From: Paracidovorax citrulli | Lineage (GTDB): Bacteria > Pseudomonadota > Gammaproteobacteria > Burkholderiales > Burkholderiaceae_C | Length of the DNA: 64,000 bases | Assembly: GCF_900100305.1 (NCBI RefSeq) | Contig: NZ_FNEY01000019.1 | Coordinates: forward strand, 33,566 to 97,565 | Direction of reading: 5' to 3' | Shown: in pieces, positions 37,176 to 46,021 of the stretch | Layout of the letters: every line of letters begins with the position of its first letter | Numbering within the stretch: position 1 is the first letter of the stretch | Program-made: the position numbers and the translations under genes | Notes under the pieces: model-generated | What the model was told of the DNA's origin: nothing | Database searches by the model: none | Seen by the model: the letters and a program-made list of their open reading frames with translations, nothing else

Positions 37176-38504
37176 TCAGCCTGCCATCCACTGCGCCGTG
37201 CGTACGGCCAGTGCGGCGGCATCGGGCCGGGCGGCCGGGTCTTCGTGCAGGCAGACTGCCGCCAGCGCCGGAGCGCCGCCGTCGGGCAATGGTCCATCGG
37301 CATGGGCGCACAGTTCGGCCAGCAGCACGCCGAAAGCCCGCACGTCCATGCGGCGCAGCGCATCGCCCAGCGCTCCGGGCGGCGCGAACGCGGCGGCGCC
37401 GAAGTCTCCCAGCAGGCCGGCCGCCTGGCCGGCAGGTGCATGCGGACGCCACAGCAGGTTGTGCGCATACAGGTCGCCGTGCACCAGCCCCCGGCCATGC
37501 AGATGTGCCAGCGCGGACGCCACATCCGCCGCGATGCGCAATGCCACGAAGGCAGGCAGCCGCAGGCCGGCCGGATAGACATCGCGGGTGCAGCTCTCGA
37601 AGCTGGGCGGGCCGGCCAGCGTGCGGTAGTTCGTGGAGATGCGTTCCATCACCAGGCCCTGCGCGCCGTCCGGGTGGCCATCGAGCCGCCCCAGCACCGG
37701 GATCAGCCGCGGATGCCGTCCGGCGGCCAGGCTGGCTGCCATCTCGGTCAGTGGCCAGCCATCGCTCGTGACCTCGCCCTTGAAAAGCTTGACGGCCACC
37801 TCACGCCTGCCGGCGGCGCTCTCCAGCCGGCCCGCCATGATGCGACCGGAGGCGCCTTCCCCCAGCAGTTCGCCCAGCTGCAGGCAGCTCCAGTCCACAT
37901 GGCCGGCGGCCTGGCTGCAGCGTGCGAGCTCCTCGGAGGCTTCGTTGAACGCGTTGCCGCCGATGGCCAGCCAGGCGAGCCGCGGCAGGCCGGCCAGCCA
38001 GCCGGGGAGGGCGTCGAGCCGGTTGGCGGCAACGCGCAGCAGTTCCAGCGACGCGCACTGCCGCAGCGTATCGGGCAAGGTGCGCAGCAGGTTGCCGGCC
38101 AGCATCAGCTTCTGCAGCCGGGGCCGCTGCCCCAGGGCGTCGGGCAACTCCGTGATGGCGTTGTCCGTCAGGATCAGCCAGCGCAGCCGCGCGGGCAGCG
38201 ACCGGGCCGGCACGTGGGCGATGCGGTTGGCCTTGAAGCCCACCATCTCCAGTTGCGGGCAGTCGCCCAGGGCAGCGGGCAGCTCGGCGAAGCGGTTGGA
38301 CGAGGCGAAGAACACCTTCAGCCGGTGCAGCCGATGCAGGTCATCGGGCAGCGCCGAGAGGCGGTTGCCGGAGAGGTCCAGCACCTCCAGCGTATCGGCC
38401 AGGTCGAAGATCTCGCGTGGAAAATGCTCCAGGCCGGCGGCGATGCGCAGCACGCGCGCACCCGCGAGGTCGCCAGCGCGCAGGCGCTGCAGGTCATCGG
38501 TCAT
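37176..38504 (-). CDS. Leucine-rich-repeat protein kinase
   Basis: The 442-residue fusion has an N-terminal LRR domain (about 15-200, at least six repeats such as LEVLDLSGNRLSALPDDL and LQKLMLAGNLLRTLPDTL) followed by a protein-kinase fold: glycine loop GEGASG (215-220), ATP lysine Lys239 (VAVKLFKG), catalytic loop HGDLYAHNLLW with Asp344, and DFG-like GDFGAAAF (Asp367). All core catalytic residues are present. Substrates are unknown. There is no signal peptide or membrane segment, so it is cytoplasmic or secreted by a route not visible here. ATG 38504 is preferred over 38528. The nudix gene lies 36 bases away on the same strand. Confidence 0.85.
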   Translation of the reverse strand: MTDDLQRLRAGDLAGARVLRIAAGLEHFPREIFDLADTLEVLDLSGNRLSALPDDLHRLHRLKVFFASSNRFAELPAALGDCPQLEMVGFKANRIAHVPARSLPARLRWLILTDNAITELPDALGQRPRLQKLMLAGNLLRTLPDTLRQCASLELLRVAANRLDALPGWLAGLPRLAWLAIGGNAFNEASEELARCSQAAGHVDWSCLQLGELLGEGASGRIMAGRLESAAGRREVAVKLFKGEVTSDGWPLTEMAASLAAGRHPRLIPVLGRLDGHPDGAQGLVMERISTNYRTLAGPPSFESCTRDVYPAGLRLPAFVALRIAADVASALAHLHGRGLVHGDLYAHNLLWRPHAPAGQAAGLLGDFGAAAFAPPGALGDALRRMDVRAFGVLLAELCAHADGPLPDGGAPALAAVCLHEDPAARPDAAALAVRTAQWMAG

Positions 38505-38540
38505 GGTGTCCGGGATACCGGGCCGCAAGGCCCGGGTGGG

Positions 38541-39089
38541 TCAATCGATATCGACGCAGTGCATGCCGAAAGCGCCCGAGCGGCGGTCGGCGAAGTATTT
38601 CTCGAGCGTCACCTTGACCGTGCGGAACGCGATCTCGTCCCACGGGATCTCGTCTTCCGCGAAAAGCCGGGCCTCGATGGTCTCGTACCCGGGGTCGAAC
38701 TGGTCGCTCTCCAGGCGGGCGAGGTAGAACAGGTGCACCTGCCCCACGCGCGGCACGTTGAGCACCGAGAAGAGCGGGCCCATGGTGATCTGCGCGCCGG
38801 CCTCCTCGTCGGTTTCGCGGGCCGCGCCCTCGGCGGTCGTCTCGTTCAGCTCCATGAAGCCTGCCGGCAGCGTCCACTTGCCCCAGCGGGGCTCGATGTT
38901 GCGCTTGCACAGCAGCACCTTGTTCCCCATCGCGGGCACCGTGCCGACCACGTTGAGCGGGTTTTCATAGTGGATGGTGTGGCAAGCGGGGCAGACGGCG
39001 CGCAGCTTGGTGTCGCCGTCGTCGGGCACGCGGTACTCCACGGCGGCCCCGCATTCACGGCAGTGCTTGATCGGCCTGCGGGTGGTCAT
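38541..39089 (-). CDS. Nudix hydrolase with N-terminal zinc ribbon
   Basis: The 182-residue protein has a Cys4-type zinc ribbon at 10-37 (HCRECG and CPACH) followed by a Nudix domain with the complete box GFMELNETTAEGAARETDEE, including the catalytic RExxEE pattern. Relatives hydrolyse NAD-like or nucleoside-diphosphate compounds; the exact substrate is unknown. It starts two bases after the stop of the FAH-family gene and precedes the LRR kinase, so the three may be one transcript. Confidence 0.85.
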   Translation of the reverse strand: MTTRRPIKHCRECGAAVEYRVPDDGDTKLRAVCPACHTIHYENPLNVVGTVPAMGNKVLLCKRNIEPRWGKWTLPAGFMELNETTAEGAARETDEEAGAQITMGPLFSVLNVPRVGQVHLFYLARLESDQFDPGYETIEARLFAEDEIPWDEIAFRTVKVTLEKYFADRRSGAFGMHCVDID

Positions 39090-39091
39090 GT

Positions 39092-39787
39092 TCAGGCGAT
39101 TTCCACGCGCAGGGAGCCCAGTCCGTCGACGCCGCCTTCCAGCACGTCGCCGCGCGCCACCGCGCCCACGCCTTCGGGCGTGCCGGTGAAGATGAGGTCG
39201 CCGGGCTGCAGTTCCCAGGCGGCGGACAGGTGCTCGATCGTTTCGGCGATGTTCCAGATCAGCTGCGCGACCGTGCTGCGCTGTCGGTCGGCACCGTTCA
39301 CCTGCAGCCAGATGGGGGCCCTGGCCACGTCGCCCGCCTGCGCGGCCGGCGTGATCGGGCCGATCGGCGCGCTGTGCTCGAAACCCTTGCCGATGCACCA
39401 GGGGCGACCCTGCTTCTTCATGTCGTTCTGCAGGTCCCGGCGGGTCATGTCGAGGCCGACGGCATAGCCGAAGATGTGCTGCGGGGCATCGGCCGCGCGG
39501 ATGTCGCGTCCGCCGCGGCCGATGGCCACCACCAGTTCGATCTCGTGGTGCAGGTTGGCCGTCAGGGTGGGGTAGGGCATGCGGCCCGTCTCGCCCGCTT
39601 CCACCGCGACGATGGCGTCCGCCGGCTTGAGGAAGAAGAAGGGCGGCTCCCGGCCGGTGAAGCCCATTTCCTTGGCGTGCTCCTCGTAGTTGCGGCCGAC
39701 GCAGTAGATGCGGTGCACCGGAAAGCGGTCTGCGGTGCCCGCCACGGGCACGCTGGGAATGGGCGCAGGAGGAATCACGTAGTTCAT
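39092..39787 (-). CDS. FAH-family hydrolase, fumarylpyruvate/fumarylacetoacetate hydrolase-like
   Basis: The 231-residue protein has the FAH metal-binding fold: PVHRIYCVGRNYEEHAKEMG, PPFFFLKPADAIV, NLHHEIELVVAIGRGGRD, GYAVGLDMTRRDLQ, KGFEHSAPIGPI, and GDLIFTGTPEGVGAV. The short length and sequence style fit NagK-type fumarylpyruvate hydrolase of gentisate breakdown; FAHD-type oxaloacetate decarboxylase is another reading. It is divergent from maiA (108 bases between starts), which would catalyse the preceding isomerisation step. Confidence 0.82.
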   Translation of the reverse strand: MNYVIPPAPIPSVPVAGTADRFPVHRIYCVGRNYEEHAKEMGFTGREPPFFFLKPADAIVAVEAGETGRMPYPTLTANLHHEIELVVAIGRGGRDIRAADAPQHIFGYAVGLDMTRRDLQNDMKKQGRPWCIGKGFEHSAPIGPITPAAQAGDVARAPIWLQVNGADRQRSTVAQLIWNIAETIEHLSAAWELQPGDLIFTGTPEGVGAVARGDVLEGGVDGLGSLRVEIA

Positions 39788-39895
39788 GGATGTCAGGCCT
39801 TGTCTCGGTGGGGTGCGGTGGCCCGTGCGCGCCGTGCAGGCGCCGGCAGGCCCCGGCCAGAGTGTGCCATGCACGGACGTTATGCTTGGCGGACC

Positions 39896-40564
39896 ATGAA
39901 GCTGTTCAACTATTTCCGCTCTTCCGCGTCCTACCGGGTGCGCATCGCCCTGGCGCTGAAGGGGCTGCCCTACGAGTACGTGCCGGTGCACCTGGTGCGC
40001 GCGGAGCACCGCGCGCCCGGCTACGCGGACCGCGTCGGGGATGCGCTCGTGCCGGCGCTGGAGCTGGACGACGGGAGCACGCTCGTGCAGTCGATGGCGA
40101 TCATCGAATACCTGGACGAAACGCATCCGCAGCCGCCGCTGCTGCCCGGCGACGCGCTCGGCCGGGCCCACGTGCGGGCACTGGCCCAGATGGTGGCCTG
40201 CGAGATCCACCCGGTCAACAACCTGCGGGTGCTCAAGTACCTCACCCAGACGCTGGGGCACGACGAAGCGGAGAAGACCGCCTGGTACCGCCACTGGGCG
40301 CGCGGTGGCCTGGAGGCGTTCGAGCGGCAGCTCGGCCTGCTGGCCCGTGCCCGGGAGGCAGCGGGGCTGCCGCCGTCGCGGCTGTGCTGGGGCGATGCCC
40401 CGACGCTCGCCGACTGCTGCCTGGTGCCGCAAATCTTCAACGCGCAGCGCTTCGAGGTCGATCTGGCCGGGCTGCCGCGCACCATGGCGGCCTGGGAGGC
40501 CGCGTCCGCGCTGCCGGCATTCCAGGCGGCCCATCCCTCCGCATGCCCCGATGCCGGGGGCTGA
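39896..40564 (+). CDS. maiA: Maleylacetoacetate/maleylpyruvate isomerase (zeta-class GST)
   Basis: Glutathione-dependent cis-trans isomerase acting on maleylacetoacetate (tyrosine path) or maleylpyruvate (gentisate path). The 222-residue protein has the zeta-class N-terminus MKLFNYFRSSASYRVRIALA with the SSxS catalytic loop, LVQSMAIIEYLDETHP for the glutathione site, and the C-terminal helical domain with ACEIHPVNNLRVLKYL. Which substrate it uses cannot be decided; the divergent hydrolase suggests the maleylpyruvate route. Its 3' end overlaps the pgeF start by 14 bases. Confidence 0.88.
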   Translation: MKLFNYFRSSASYRVRIALALKGLPYEYVPVHLVRAEHRAPGYADRVGDALVPALELDDGSTLVQSMAIIEYLDETHPQPPLLPGDALGRAHVRALAQMVACEIHPVNNLRVLKYLTQTLGHDEAEKTAWYRHWARGGLEAFERQLGLLARAREAAGLPPSRLCWGDAPTLADCCLVPQIFNAQRFEVDLAGLPRTMAAWEAASALPAFQAAHPSACPDAGG

Positions 40565-41378
40565 CGCCTTGCCGCCCGAGGTTGCTTCCCTGCCGGAAGG
40601 CTGGCTGCGGCCCGACTGGCCCGCGCCCGCCCACGTGCACGCGGTGTGCACGGCACGGCCGGGCGGCGTGAGCCGGGGCGCCTGGTCCGCGTTGAACCTG
40701 GGCGACCACGTCGGCGACGATCCGGATGCCGTCCGGGCCAACCGGCAGCACCTGCGCGCCCGCCTGGCGGACCTCGGTGGTGGGGCCGCGGTGGCTCCGA
40801 CCTTCCTGCGGCAGGTGCACGGAACGGCCGTGGCGGACCTGGACCGCGGCGAGCCGGACGGCACGGAGGCCGACGCCTGCATCGCCCGCCTGCCGGGCCG
40901 GGCCTGCACCATCATGGTCGCGGACTGCCTGCCCGTGCTGCTGACCGACCGCCGGGGTTCCGCCGTGGCGGCAGCGCACGCCGGCTGGCGCGGCCTGGCC
41001 GGTGGCGTGCTGGAGCAGGCGCTCGCGCGCCTGGATGCGGAAGGCGGCGTGCTGGCGTGGCTGGGCCCGTGCATCGGTCCGACCGCCTTCGAGGTGGGCG
41101 AGGAGGTCCGGGAGGCGTTCTGCGCACAGGATGCCGGGGCGGGCACGCATTTTTCCCCGCAGAGCGGGGGCAAGTACCTGGCCGACCTGCCCGGACTGGC
41201 ACGGCGGCGGCTCGGCGCGTTGGGCGTGGCGGGCGTGTGGGGCAACGACGGGGGCGACGGCTGGTGCACCGTGCGCCAGGCCTCACGGTTCTTTTCGCAC
41301 CGCGCCTCCATGCAGCGGTCCGGCAGTACCGGCGGGCGGTTCGCCGCCTGCATCTGGCTCGGATCGCGCGGCGGCTGA
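40551..41378 (+). CDS. pgeF: YfiH/laccase-domain purine nucleoside phosphorylase-type protein
   Basis: The 275-residue protein of the YfiH/DUF152 family includes members that phosphorylate/deaminate nucleosides and correct peptidoglycan errors (PgeF). Signatures are CTARPGGVSRGAWSALNLG, RQVHGTAVADL, VADCLPVLLTD and AAHAGWRGLAGG, supplying the copper/zinc-binding Cys and His residues. The ATG at 40551 lies inside the maiA coding end (overlap of 14 bases). Its last 96 bases overlap the 3' end of a minus-strand membrane-protein gene. Confidence 0.85.
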   Translation: MPGADALPPEVASLPEGWLRPDWPAPAHVHAVCTARPGGVSRGAWSALNLGDHVGDDPDAVRANRQHLRARLADLGGGAAVAPTFLRQVHGTAVADLDRGEPDGTEADACIARLPGRACTIMVADCLPVLLTDRRGSAVAAAHAGWRGLAGGVLEQALARLDAEGGVLAWLGPCIGPTAFEVGEEVREAFCAQDAGAGTHFSPQSGGKYLADLPGLARRRLGALGVAGVWGNDGGDGWCTVRQASRFFSHRASMQRSGSTGGRFAACIWLGSRGG

Positions 41379-41627
41379 GGCCGCGCCCGCCGGCGGCGCT
41401 TCCCGGCCCGCACGGTGCGCGGCCTCTTCCCCCTCGCGCTGCTCCCTCTCCCGCAGGGCGCGCTTGCGGGCCGGGGTGCCGAGGATGTAGGCGACGATCG
41501 AGATGGGCACCAGCCCGTAGAGCACGAAGGTCACCGCCGCGCCCAGCAGGCTGCCCTGCGGGCTGGCGGCCTCGGCGGCGGCCATCATCACGGTGACGTA
41601 CAACCAGCCGATGATTACCAGATACAT
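41283..41627 (-). CDS. Small conserved membrane protein, overlaps pgeF tail to tail
   Basis: The 114-residue protein begins MYLVIIGWLYVTVMMAAAEA, has two membrane segments (1-20 and about 30-49, AAVTFVLYGLVPISIVAYIL), then a charged KRALREREQREGEEAAHRAG tail. No function is recognised; small proteins of this look recur in related genomes as far as I recall. It converges on pgeF with a 96-base overlap, so the low-complexity C-terminus is coded opposite conserved pgeF sequence. GGAAAG precedes the ATG. Confidence 0.6.
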   Translation of the reverse strand: MYLVIIGWLYVTVMMAAAEAASPQGSLLGAAVTFVLYGLVPISIVAYILGTPARKRALREREQREGEEAAHRAGREAPPAGAASAAARSEPDAGGEPPAGTAGPLHGGAVRKEP

Positions 41628-41673
41628 GGGCCGTCTTTCCGAAAACTGAGCTATATCGTGAAAAAGCGAAAGC

Positions 41674-41710
41674 GGCATTGCTTCCGGGCGTGGCGCTCGG
41701 CAACAATGCC
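41674..41710. promoter_or_regulatory. Inverted repeat in the control region of phaC
   Basis: GGCATTG (41674-41680) and CAATGCC (41704-41710) form a perfect 7-base inverted repeat with centres 30 bases apart, 71-107 bases before the phaC start. It may be a regulator site or the base of a leader hairpin. No convincing -35/-10 pair was found in the gap, though TATATC occurs just upstream. Confidence 0.25.
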
Positions 41711-41780
41711 AGGGCCGTGGTGCGATTTCCCCCGAGGCGCCGCCGCGATGGCATGATGGATGCTGCGAGGAGACACGTTC

Positions 41781-43493
41781 ATGGATTTTGACGCAGGCTG
41801 GGCCGGCAGCGCCCGGCAGATCCAGCAGAAACTGAGCGAAAGCTGGATGCAGGCGCTGGAGGCCTTCCGGCAGGCCGGTGGTTCCGCCGCCCCGGATGCC
41901 GGTGCCGCGCAGGCCCGTCCGGCCATCACCTTTTCTCCGGACAAGCTCGCCAGCCTGCAGCAGCAGTACGTGAAGGAGGCATCGGAGCTCTGGAGCCAGG
42001 CGCTCCAGCCGACCACCATGAAGGACCGCCGGTTCAGCGCCCCCGCATGGGCCGAAAGCCCCATGGCGGCCTTCGCCGCCGCGTCCTACCTGCTCAATGC
42101 CCGCACCCTGATGGGGCTGGCCGACGCGGTGGAGACCGACCCCAAGACGCGTGCGCGCATCCGCTTCGGCGTGGAGCAGTGGATGGCTGCCATGGCGCCC
42201 AGCAATTTCCTCGTCTTCAACCCCGAGGCGCAGAAGAAGGCCATCGATTCCCAGGGCGAGAGCCTGGCCAAGGGCATCGCCAACCTGCTGCACGACATGC
42301 GGCAGGGCCACGTGTCCATGACCGACGAAAGCGTCTTCGAGGTGGGCCGCAACGTGGCCACCTCCGAGGGCGCCGTGGTGTACGAGAACGCGCTCTTCCA
42401 GCTCATCGAGTACAAGCCGCTCACGCCCAAGGTGCACCAGCGCCCGCTGCTGGTGGTGCCGCCCTGCATCAACAAGTTCTACATCCTCGACCTGCAGCCC
42501 GAGAATTCGCTCATCCGGCATGCGGTGTCCGAAGGGCATCGCACTTTCGTGGTGAGCTGGCGCAACCCGGACCAGTCCCTGGCGAACGCCACCTGGGACG
42601 ACTACATCGAGGACGCGGTGCTCCGTGCCATCGACACCGTCCGCGAAATCTCTGGCAGCGACCAGATCAACGCGCTCGGCTTCTGCGTGGGCGGCACCAT
42701 GCTGGCCACCGGCCTGGCCTTGTTGGCAGCCCGGGGCGAGGAGCCCGTGGCCAGCGCCACCTTCCTCACCACGTTCATCGATTTCGCCGAAACCGGCATC
42801 CTCGATGTCTTCATCGACGAGAGCTTCGTGCATTTCCGCGAACTGCAGATGGGGCAGGGCGGCCTGATGAAGGGGCAGGACCTCGCCTCCACGTTCAGCT
42901 TCCTGCGGCCCAACGACCTCGTCTGGACTTACGTGGTGGGCAACTACCTGAAGGGCGAGACGCCGCCTCCGTTCGACCTGCTCTACTGGAACAGCGATTC
43001 GACCAACCTGCCCGGGCCGTTCTACGCCTGGTACCTGCGCAACCTCTACCTCGAGAACAACCTCTGCAAGCCCGGCCGCCTGACCGTGTGCGGCGAGCCG
43101 ATCGACCTGAACCTCGTGGACCTGCCCGCGTACATCTACGGCTCGCGCGAGGACCACATCGTCCCGGTCGATGCCGCGTACGCGTCCACCCAGGTGCTGC
43201 CCGGCGACAAGCGCTTCGTGATGGGGGCCTCCGGCCACATCGCGGGCGTCATCAATCCCCCCGCCAAGAAGAAGCGCAGCCACTGGATCCGCGAGGACGG
43301 CGTTCTGCCCGCCACGCTGCCCGAATGGCTGGACGGTGCGACGGAACTCCCCGGCAGCTGGTGGACCGACTGGGCCGCCTGGCTGCGCGGCCATGCCGGC
43401 CCGCTCGTGGCCGCGCCCAAGCGCTACGGCAAGGGCGCGCGGTTCCAGGCCATCGAGCCGGCACCGGGACGCTATGTGCGCGAGCGGGCCTGA
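41781..43493 (+). CDS. phaC: Class I poly(3-hydroxyalkanoate) synthase
   Basis: Polymerises (R)-3-hydroxyacyl-CoA into PHA on the granule surface. The 570-residue length fits class I. The catalytic triad is complete: Cys302 in the lipase-like box GFCVGG, Asp458 in [10 protein letters not shown] and His486 in GASGHIAGV. Other markers are [19 protein letters not shown] and [26 protein letters not shown] eight bases before the ATG at 41781 decides the start over an in-frame alternative at 41760. It heads phaC-phaA-phaB, with 45 bases to phaA. Confidence 0.97.
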   Translation: MDFDAGWAGSARQIQQKLSESWMQALEAFRQAGGSAAPDAGAAQARPAITFSPDKLASLQQQYVKEASELWSQALQPTTMKDRRFSAPAWAESPMAAFAAASYLLNARTLMGLADAVETDPKTRARIRFGVEQWMAAMAPSNFLVFNPEAQKKAIDSQGESLAKGIANLLHDMRQGHVSMTDESVFEVGRNVATSEGAVVYENALFQLIEYKPLTPKVHQRPLLVVPPCINKFYILDLQPENSLIRHAVSEGHRTFVVSWRNPDQSLANATWDDYIEDAVLRAIDTVREISGSDQINALGFCVGGTMLATGLALLAARGEEPVASATFLTTFIDFAETGILDVFIDESFVHFRELQMGQGGLMKGQDLASTFSFLRPNDLVWTYVVGNYLKGETPPPFDLLYWNSDSTNLPGPFYAWYLRNLYLENNLCKPGRLTVCGEPIDLNLVDLPAYIYGSREDHIVPVDAAYASTQVLPGDKRFVMGASGHIAGVINPPAKKKRSHWIREDGVLPATLPEWLDGATELPGSWWTDWAAWLRGHAGPLVAAPKRYGKGARFQAIEPAPGRYVRERA

Positions 43494-43538
43494 GGCGCCG
43501 CGCCACCCCTTTTCCCATCATTACCTTTGAGGATCGAC

Positions 43539-44720
43539 ATGGAAGACATCGTCATCGTTTCGGCCGTCCGCACGGCCGTGGGCAAGTTCGGCGGCGCGCT
43601 CGCCAGGACCCCGGCCACCGAGCTGGGCGCCATCGTGATCAAGGAGGCGCTGGCCCGTGCCAACGTGCCGCTGGACCAGGTGGGTGAAGTGATCATGGGG
43701 CAGGTGCTGACCGCGGGCGTGGGCCAGAATCCCGCGCGCCAGGCCATGATGAAGGCCGGCGTGGCCAGGGAAACGCCGGCGCTGACCATCAACGCCGTCT
43801 GCGGTTCCGGCCTGAAGGCCGTGATGCTTGCGGCCCAGGCAGTGGCCACGGGCGACAGCGAGATCGTGGTCGCGGGCGGCCAGGAGAACATGAGCCTCGC
43901 GCCCCACGTGCTCAACGGCTCGCGCGAGGGCCAGCGCATGGGCGACTGGAAGATGACCGACTCGATGATCGTGGACGGCCTGTGGGACGTGTACAACCAG
44001 TACCACATGGGCATCACCGCCGAGAACGTCGCCAGGCAGGAGGGCATCTCCCGCGAGCAGCAGGACGCGCTCGCCCTGGGCAGCCAGCAGAAGGCCGCCG
44101 CGGCGCAGGATGCGGGCCGCTTCAAGGACGAGATCGTCGGCGTGAGCCTGCCCCAGAAGAAGGGCGATCCCATCGTCTTCGAGGCCGACGAGTACCTCAA
44201 CCGCAAGACCAATGCCGAGGCACTGGCAGGGCTGCGCCCGGCCTTCGACAAGGCCGGCACCGTGACGGCCGGCAATGCGTCCGGCCTCAACGACGGCGCG
44301 GCCGCCGTGGTGGTGATGAGCGCGAAGAAGGCCGCGGCCCTGGGACTGAAGCCGCTGGCGCGCATCGCCGCCTACGCCACGAGCGGCCTCGATCCGGCCA
44401 CCATGGGCCTGGGGCCCGTGCCCGCGACGCGCAAGGTGCTGCAGCGTGCCGGCTGGACAGCGGCCGACGTGGATCTTTTCGAGCTGAACGAAGCCTTCGC
44501 CGCGCAGGCCTGCGCCGTCAACCAGCAACTGGGCATCGATCCTGCCAAGGTGAACGTGAACGGCGGCGCGATCGCCATCGGCCACCCCATCGGCGCCTCG
44601 GGCTGCCGCGTGCTGGTGACCCTGCTGCACGAACTGCAGCGCCGTGGCGCCCGCAAGGGCGTGGCTGCGCTCTGCATCGGCGGGGGCATGGGCGTCTCGC
44701 TCGCGGTGGAGCGGGTCTGA
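43539..44720 (+). CDS. phaA: Acetyl-CoA C-acetyltransferase (beta-ketothiolase)
   Basis: Condenses two acetyl-CoA to acetoacetyl-CoA, the first step of PHB synthesis. The 393-residue length is standard. The nucleophilic Cys88 is in [23 protein letters not shown] and the C-terminal CIGGGMGVS supply the other active-site His and Cys. I chose ATG 43539 ([19 protein letters not shown]), preceded by GAGG, over a TTG at 43527. It is followed by an intrinsic terminator, unusual before phaB. Confidence 0.96.
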   Translation: MEDIVIVSAVRTAVGKFGGALARTPATELGAIVIKEALARANVPLDQVGEVIMGQVLTAGVGQNPARQAMMKAGVARETPALTINAVCGSGLKAVMLAAQAVATGDSEIVVAGGQENMSLAPHVLNGSREGQRMGDWKMTDSMIVDGLWDVYNQYHMGITAENVARQEGISREQQDALALGSQQKAAAAQDAGRFKDEIVGVSLPQKKGDPIVFEADEYLNRKTNAEALAGLRPAFDKAGTVTAGNASGLNDGAAAVVVMSAKKAAALGLKPLARIAAYATSGLDPATMGLGPVPATRKVLQRAGWTAADVDLFELNEAFAAQACAVNQQLGIDPAKVNVNGGAIAIGHPIGASGCRVLVTLLHELQRRGARKGVAALCIGGGMGVSLAVERV

Positions 44721-44746
44721 GTTGTCCGGACGGCCCGCCGTACTGC

Positions 44747-44770
44747 AGCCGCACGTGGTGCGGCTTTTTT
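44747..44770 (+). terminator. Intrinsic terminator between phaA and phaB
   Basis: Stem AGCCGCAC / GTGCGGCT with loop GTG and a T6 run (44765-44770), 26 bases after the phaA stop. It should end most phaC-phaA transcripts, so phaB may need its own promoter in the following 147 bases or depend on readthrough. Confidence 0.85.
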
Positions 44771-44917
44771 GCAGGCTTCGGCGGCGGGCGCCATCCGGCG
44801 GCCACGCCCGTCCAGGAGCCTCGCGCACCCGGCAGCGGCTGGGTGTTTTCCTCAACGATGGGGCGCGGAATCTTGGGTAGAGTGGTTGCGTGAATCGTTG
44901 ACTAGGAGATAAATCGC

Positions 44918-45655
44918 ATGAATCAGAAAGTAGCGTATGTCACTGGGGGCATGGGTGGCATCGGAACGGCCATCTGCCAGCGGCTGCACAAGGATGGCTT
45001 CAAGGTCATCGCGGGCTGCGGCCCGACCCGGGACCACGCCAAGTGGCTGGCCGAGCAGAAGGCCCTGGGCTTCACGTTCCACGCGTCGGTCGGCAACGTC
45101 GGCGACTGGGATTCCACGGTGGCGGCCTTCACCAAGGCCAAGGCCGAGCACGGCAGCATCGACGTGCTGGTGAACAACGCCGGCATCACGCGCGACCGCA
45201 TGTTCGTGAAGATGTCCCGCGAGGACTGGGACGCGGTGATCGAGACCAACCTCAACAGCATGTTCAACGTGACCAAGCAGGTCGTGGGCGACATGGTGGA
45301 AAAGGGCTGGGGCCGCATCATCAACATCAGCAGCGTGAACGGCGAGAAGGGCCAGGCCGGCCAGACCAACTACTCGGCCGCGAAGGCCGGCATGCACGGC
45401 TTCTCCATGGCGCTGGCGCAGGAACTCGCCACCAAGGGCGTGACGGTGAACACCGTCAGCCCGGGGTACATCGGCACCGACATGGTCAAGGCCATCCGGC
45501 CCGACGTGCTGGAGAAGATCGTCGCCACCGTGCCGGTCAAGCGTCTGGGCGAACCCAGCGAGATCGCCTCGATCATCGCGTGGCTGGCGTCGGAAGAAGG
45601 GGGCTACGCCACCGGGGCCGATTTCTCGGTCAACGGCGGCCTGCACATGGGCTGA
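44918..45655 (+). CDS. phaB: Acetoacetyl-CoA reductase (NADPH)
   Basis: Short-chain dehydrogenase that reduces acetoacetyl-CoA to (R)-3-hydroxybutyryl-CoA, the monomer for PhaC. The 245-residue protein has the cofactor motif VAYVTGGMGGIGTAICQ, NNAGITRD, the catalytic serine in INISSVNG, and Tyr/Lys in YSAAKAGMHGFS. AGGAG precedes the ATG. It is separated from phaA by 197 bases and a terminator, and followed by another strong terminator. A preceding promoter could not be fixed with confidence. Confidence 0.95.
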   Translation: MNQKVAYVTGGMGGIGTAICQRLHKDGFKVIAGCGPTRDHAKWLAEQKALGFTFHASVGNVGDWDSTVAAFTKAKAEHGSIDVLVNNAGITRDRMFVKMSREDWDAVIETNLNSMFNVTKQVVGDMVEKGWGRIINISSVNGEKGQAGQTNYSAAKAGMHGFSMALAQELATKGVTVNTVSPGYIGTDMVKAIRPDVLEKIVATVPVKRLGEPSEIASIIAWLASEEGGYATGADFSVNGGLHMG

Positions 45656-45683
45656 CGCCCTGGAAAATCCCCGGACGAAAAAG

Positions 45684-45707
45684 AACCCCGCCTCGGCGGG
45701 GTTTTTT
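45684..45707. terminator. Bidirectional intrinsic terminator after phaB
   Basis: Stem AACCCCGC / GCGGGGTT with loop CTCG, T6 on the plus strand and CTTTTTC when read on the minus strand. It ends phaB transcription 28 bases after the stop, and could also end minus-strand transcripts such as that of the small frame starting at 45898. Confidence 0.9.
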
Positions 45708-45823
45708 GAGTGGGGATGAGTAAGAAAGGAATGGAACGAAGGTCAGGGTACGCGCCCGCCGGGCTCGGCAGAACCCGCTGGGGATTCTGCCTGTGTCCGA
45801 CTGCTGTCTGGTGCCCGCCTTTT

Positions 45824-45898
45824 TCAGAAACGGCCGGGAGCGCGCTTGCGGTCGCGTTCGTCTTCAGGCCATGCGGACAGGATTGCAGAGGTGTTCAT
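45824..45898 (-). CDS. Candidate 24-residue small protein with strong ribosome site
   Basis: A minus-strand frame begins MNTSAILSAWPEDERDRKR and ends in GRF after 24 residues. It has an exact AAGGAG at 45905-45910, six bases before its ATG, the best ribosome site in the surrounding gap. The peptide is charged with one hydrophobic start and matches nothing I know. It lies in the ~350-base gap between phaB and yheS, otherwise empty. It could be a small protein, a leader peptide, or chance; a bidirectional terminator lies 117 bases beyond its stop. Confidence 0.35.
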   Translation of the reverse strand: MNTSAILSAWPEDERDRKRAPGRF

Positions 45899-45998
45899 CG
45901 TTAGCTCCTTGATGCATCCACAACGCGGCGTCTTCCTGGAGCGTTGACAGTAGAACGAAAAAAAATGCAACCGGCCGAAGGCTTTTCTTCTGCTCCTG

Positions 45999-46020
45999 AA
46001 AAAAGAGCAAGAGGGTCTTG
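45999..46020 (-). terminator. Probable terminator of the yheS transcript
   Basis: On the minus strand CAAGA / TCTTG with loop CCC is followed, after GCTC, by T6. It lies 48 bases beyond the yheS stop. The stem is only five bases, so it is weak alone; the larger inverted repeat just before it may contribute. Confidence 0.45.
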
Positions 46021-46021
46021 G

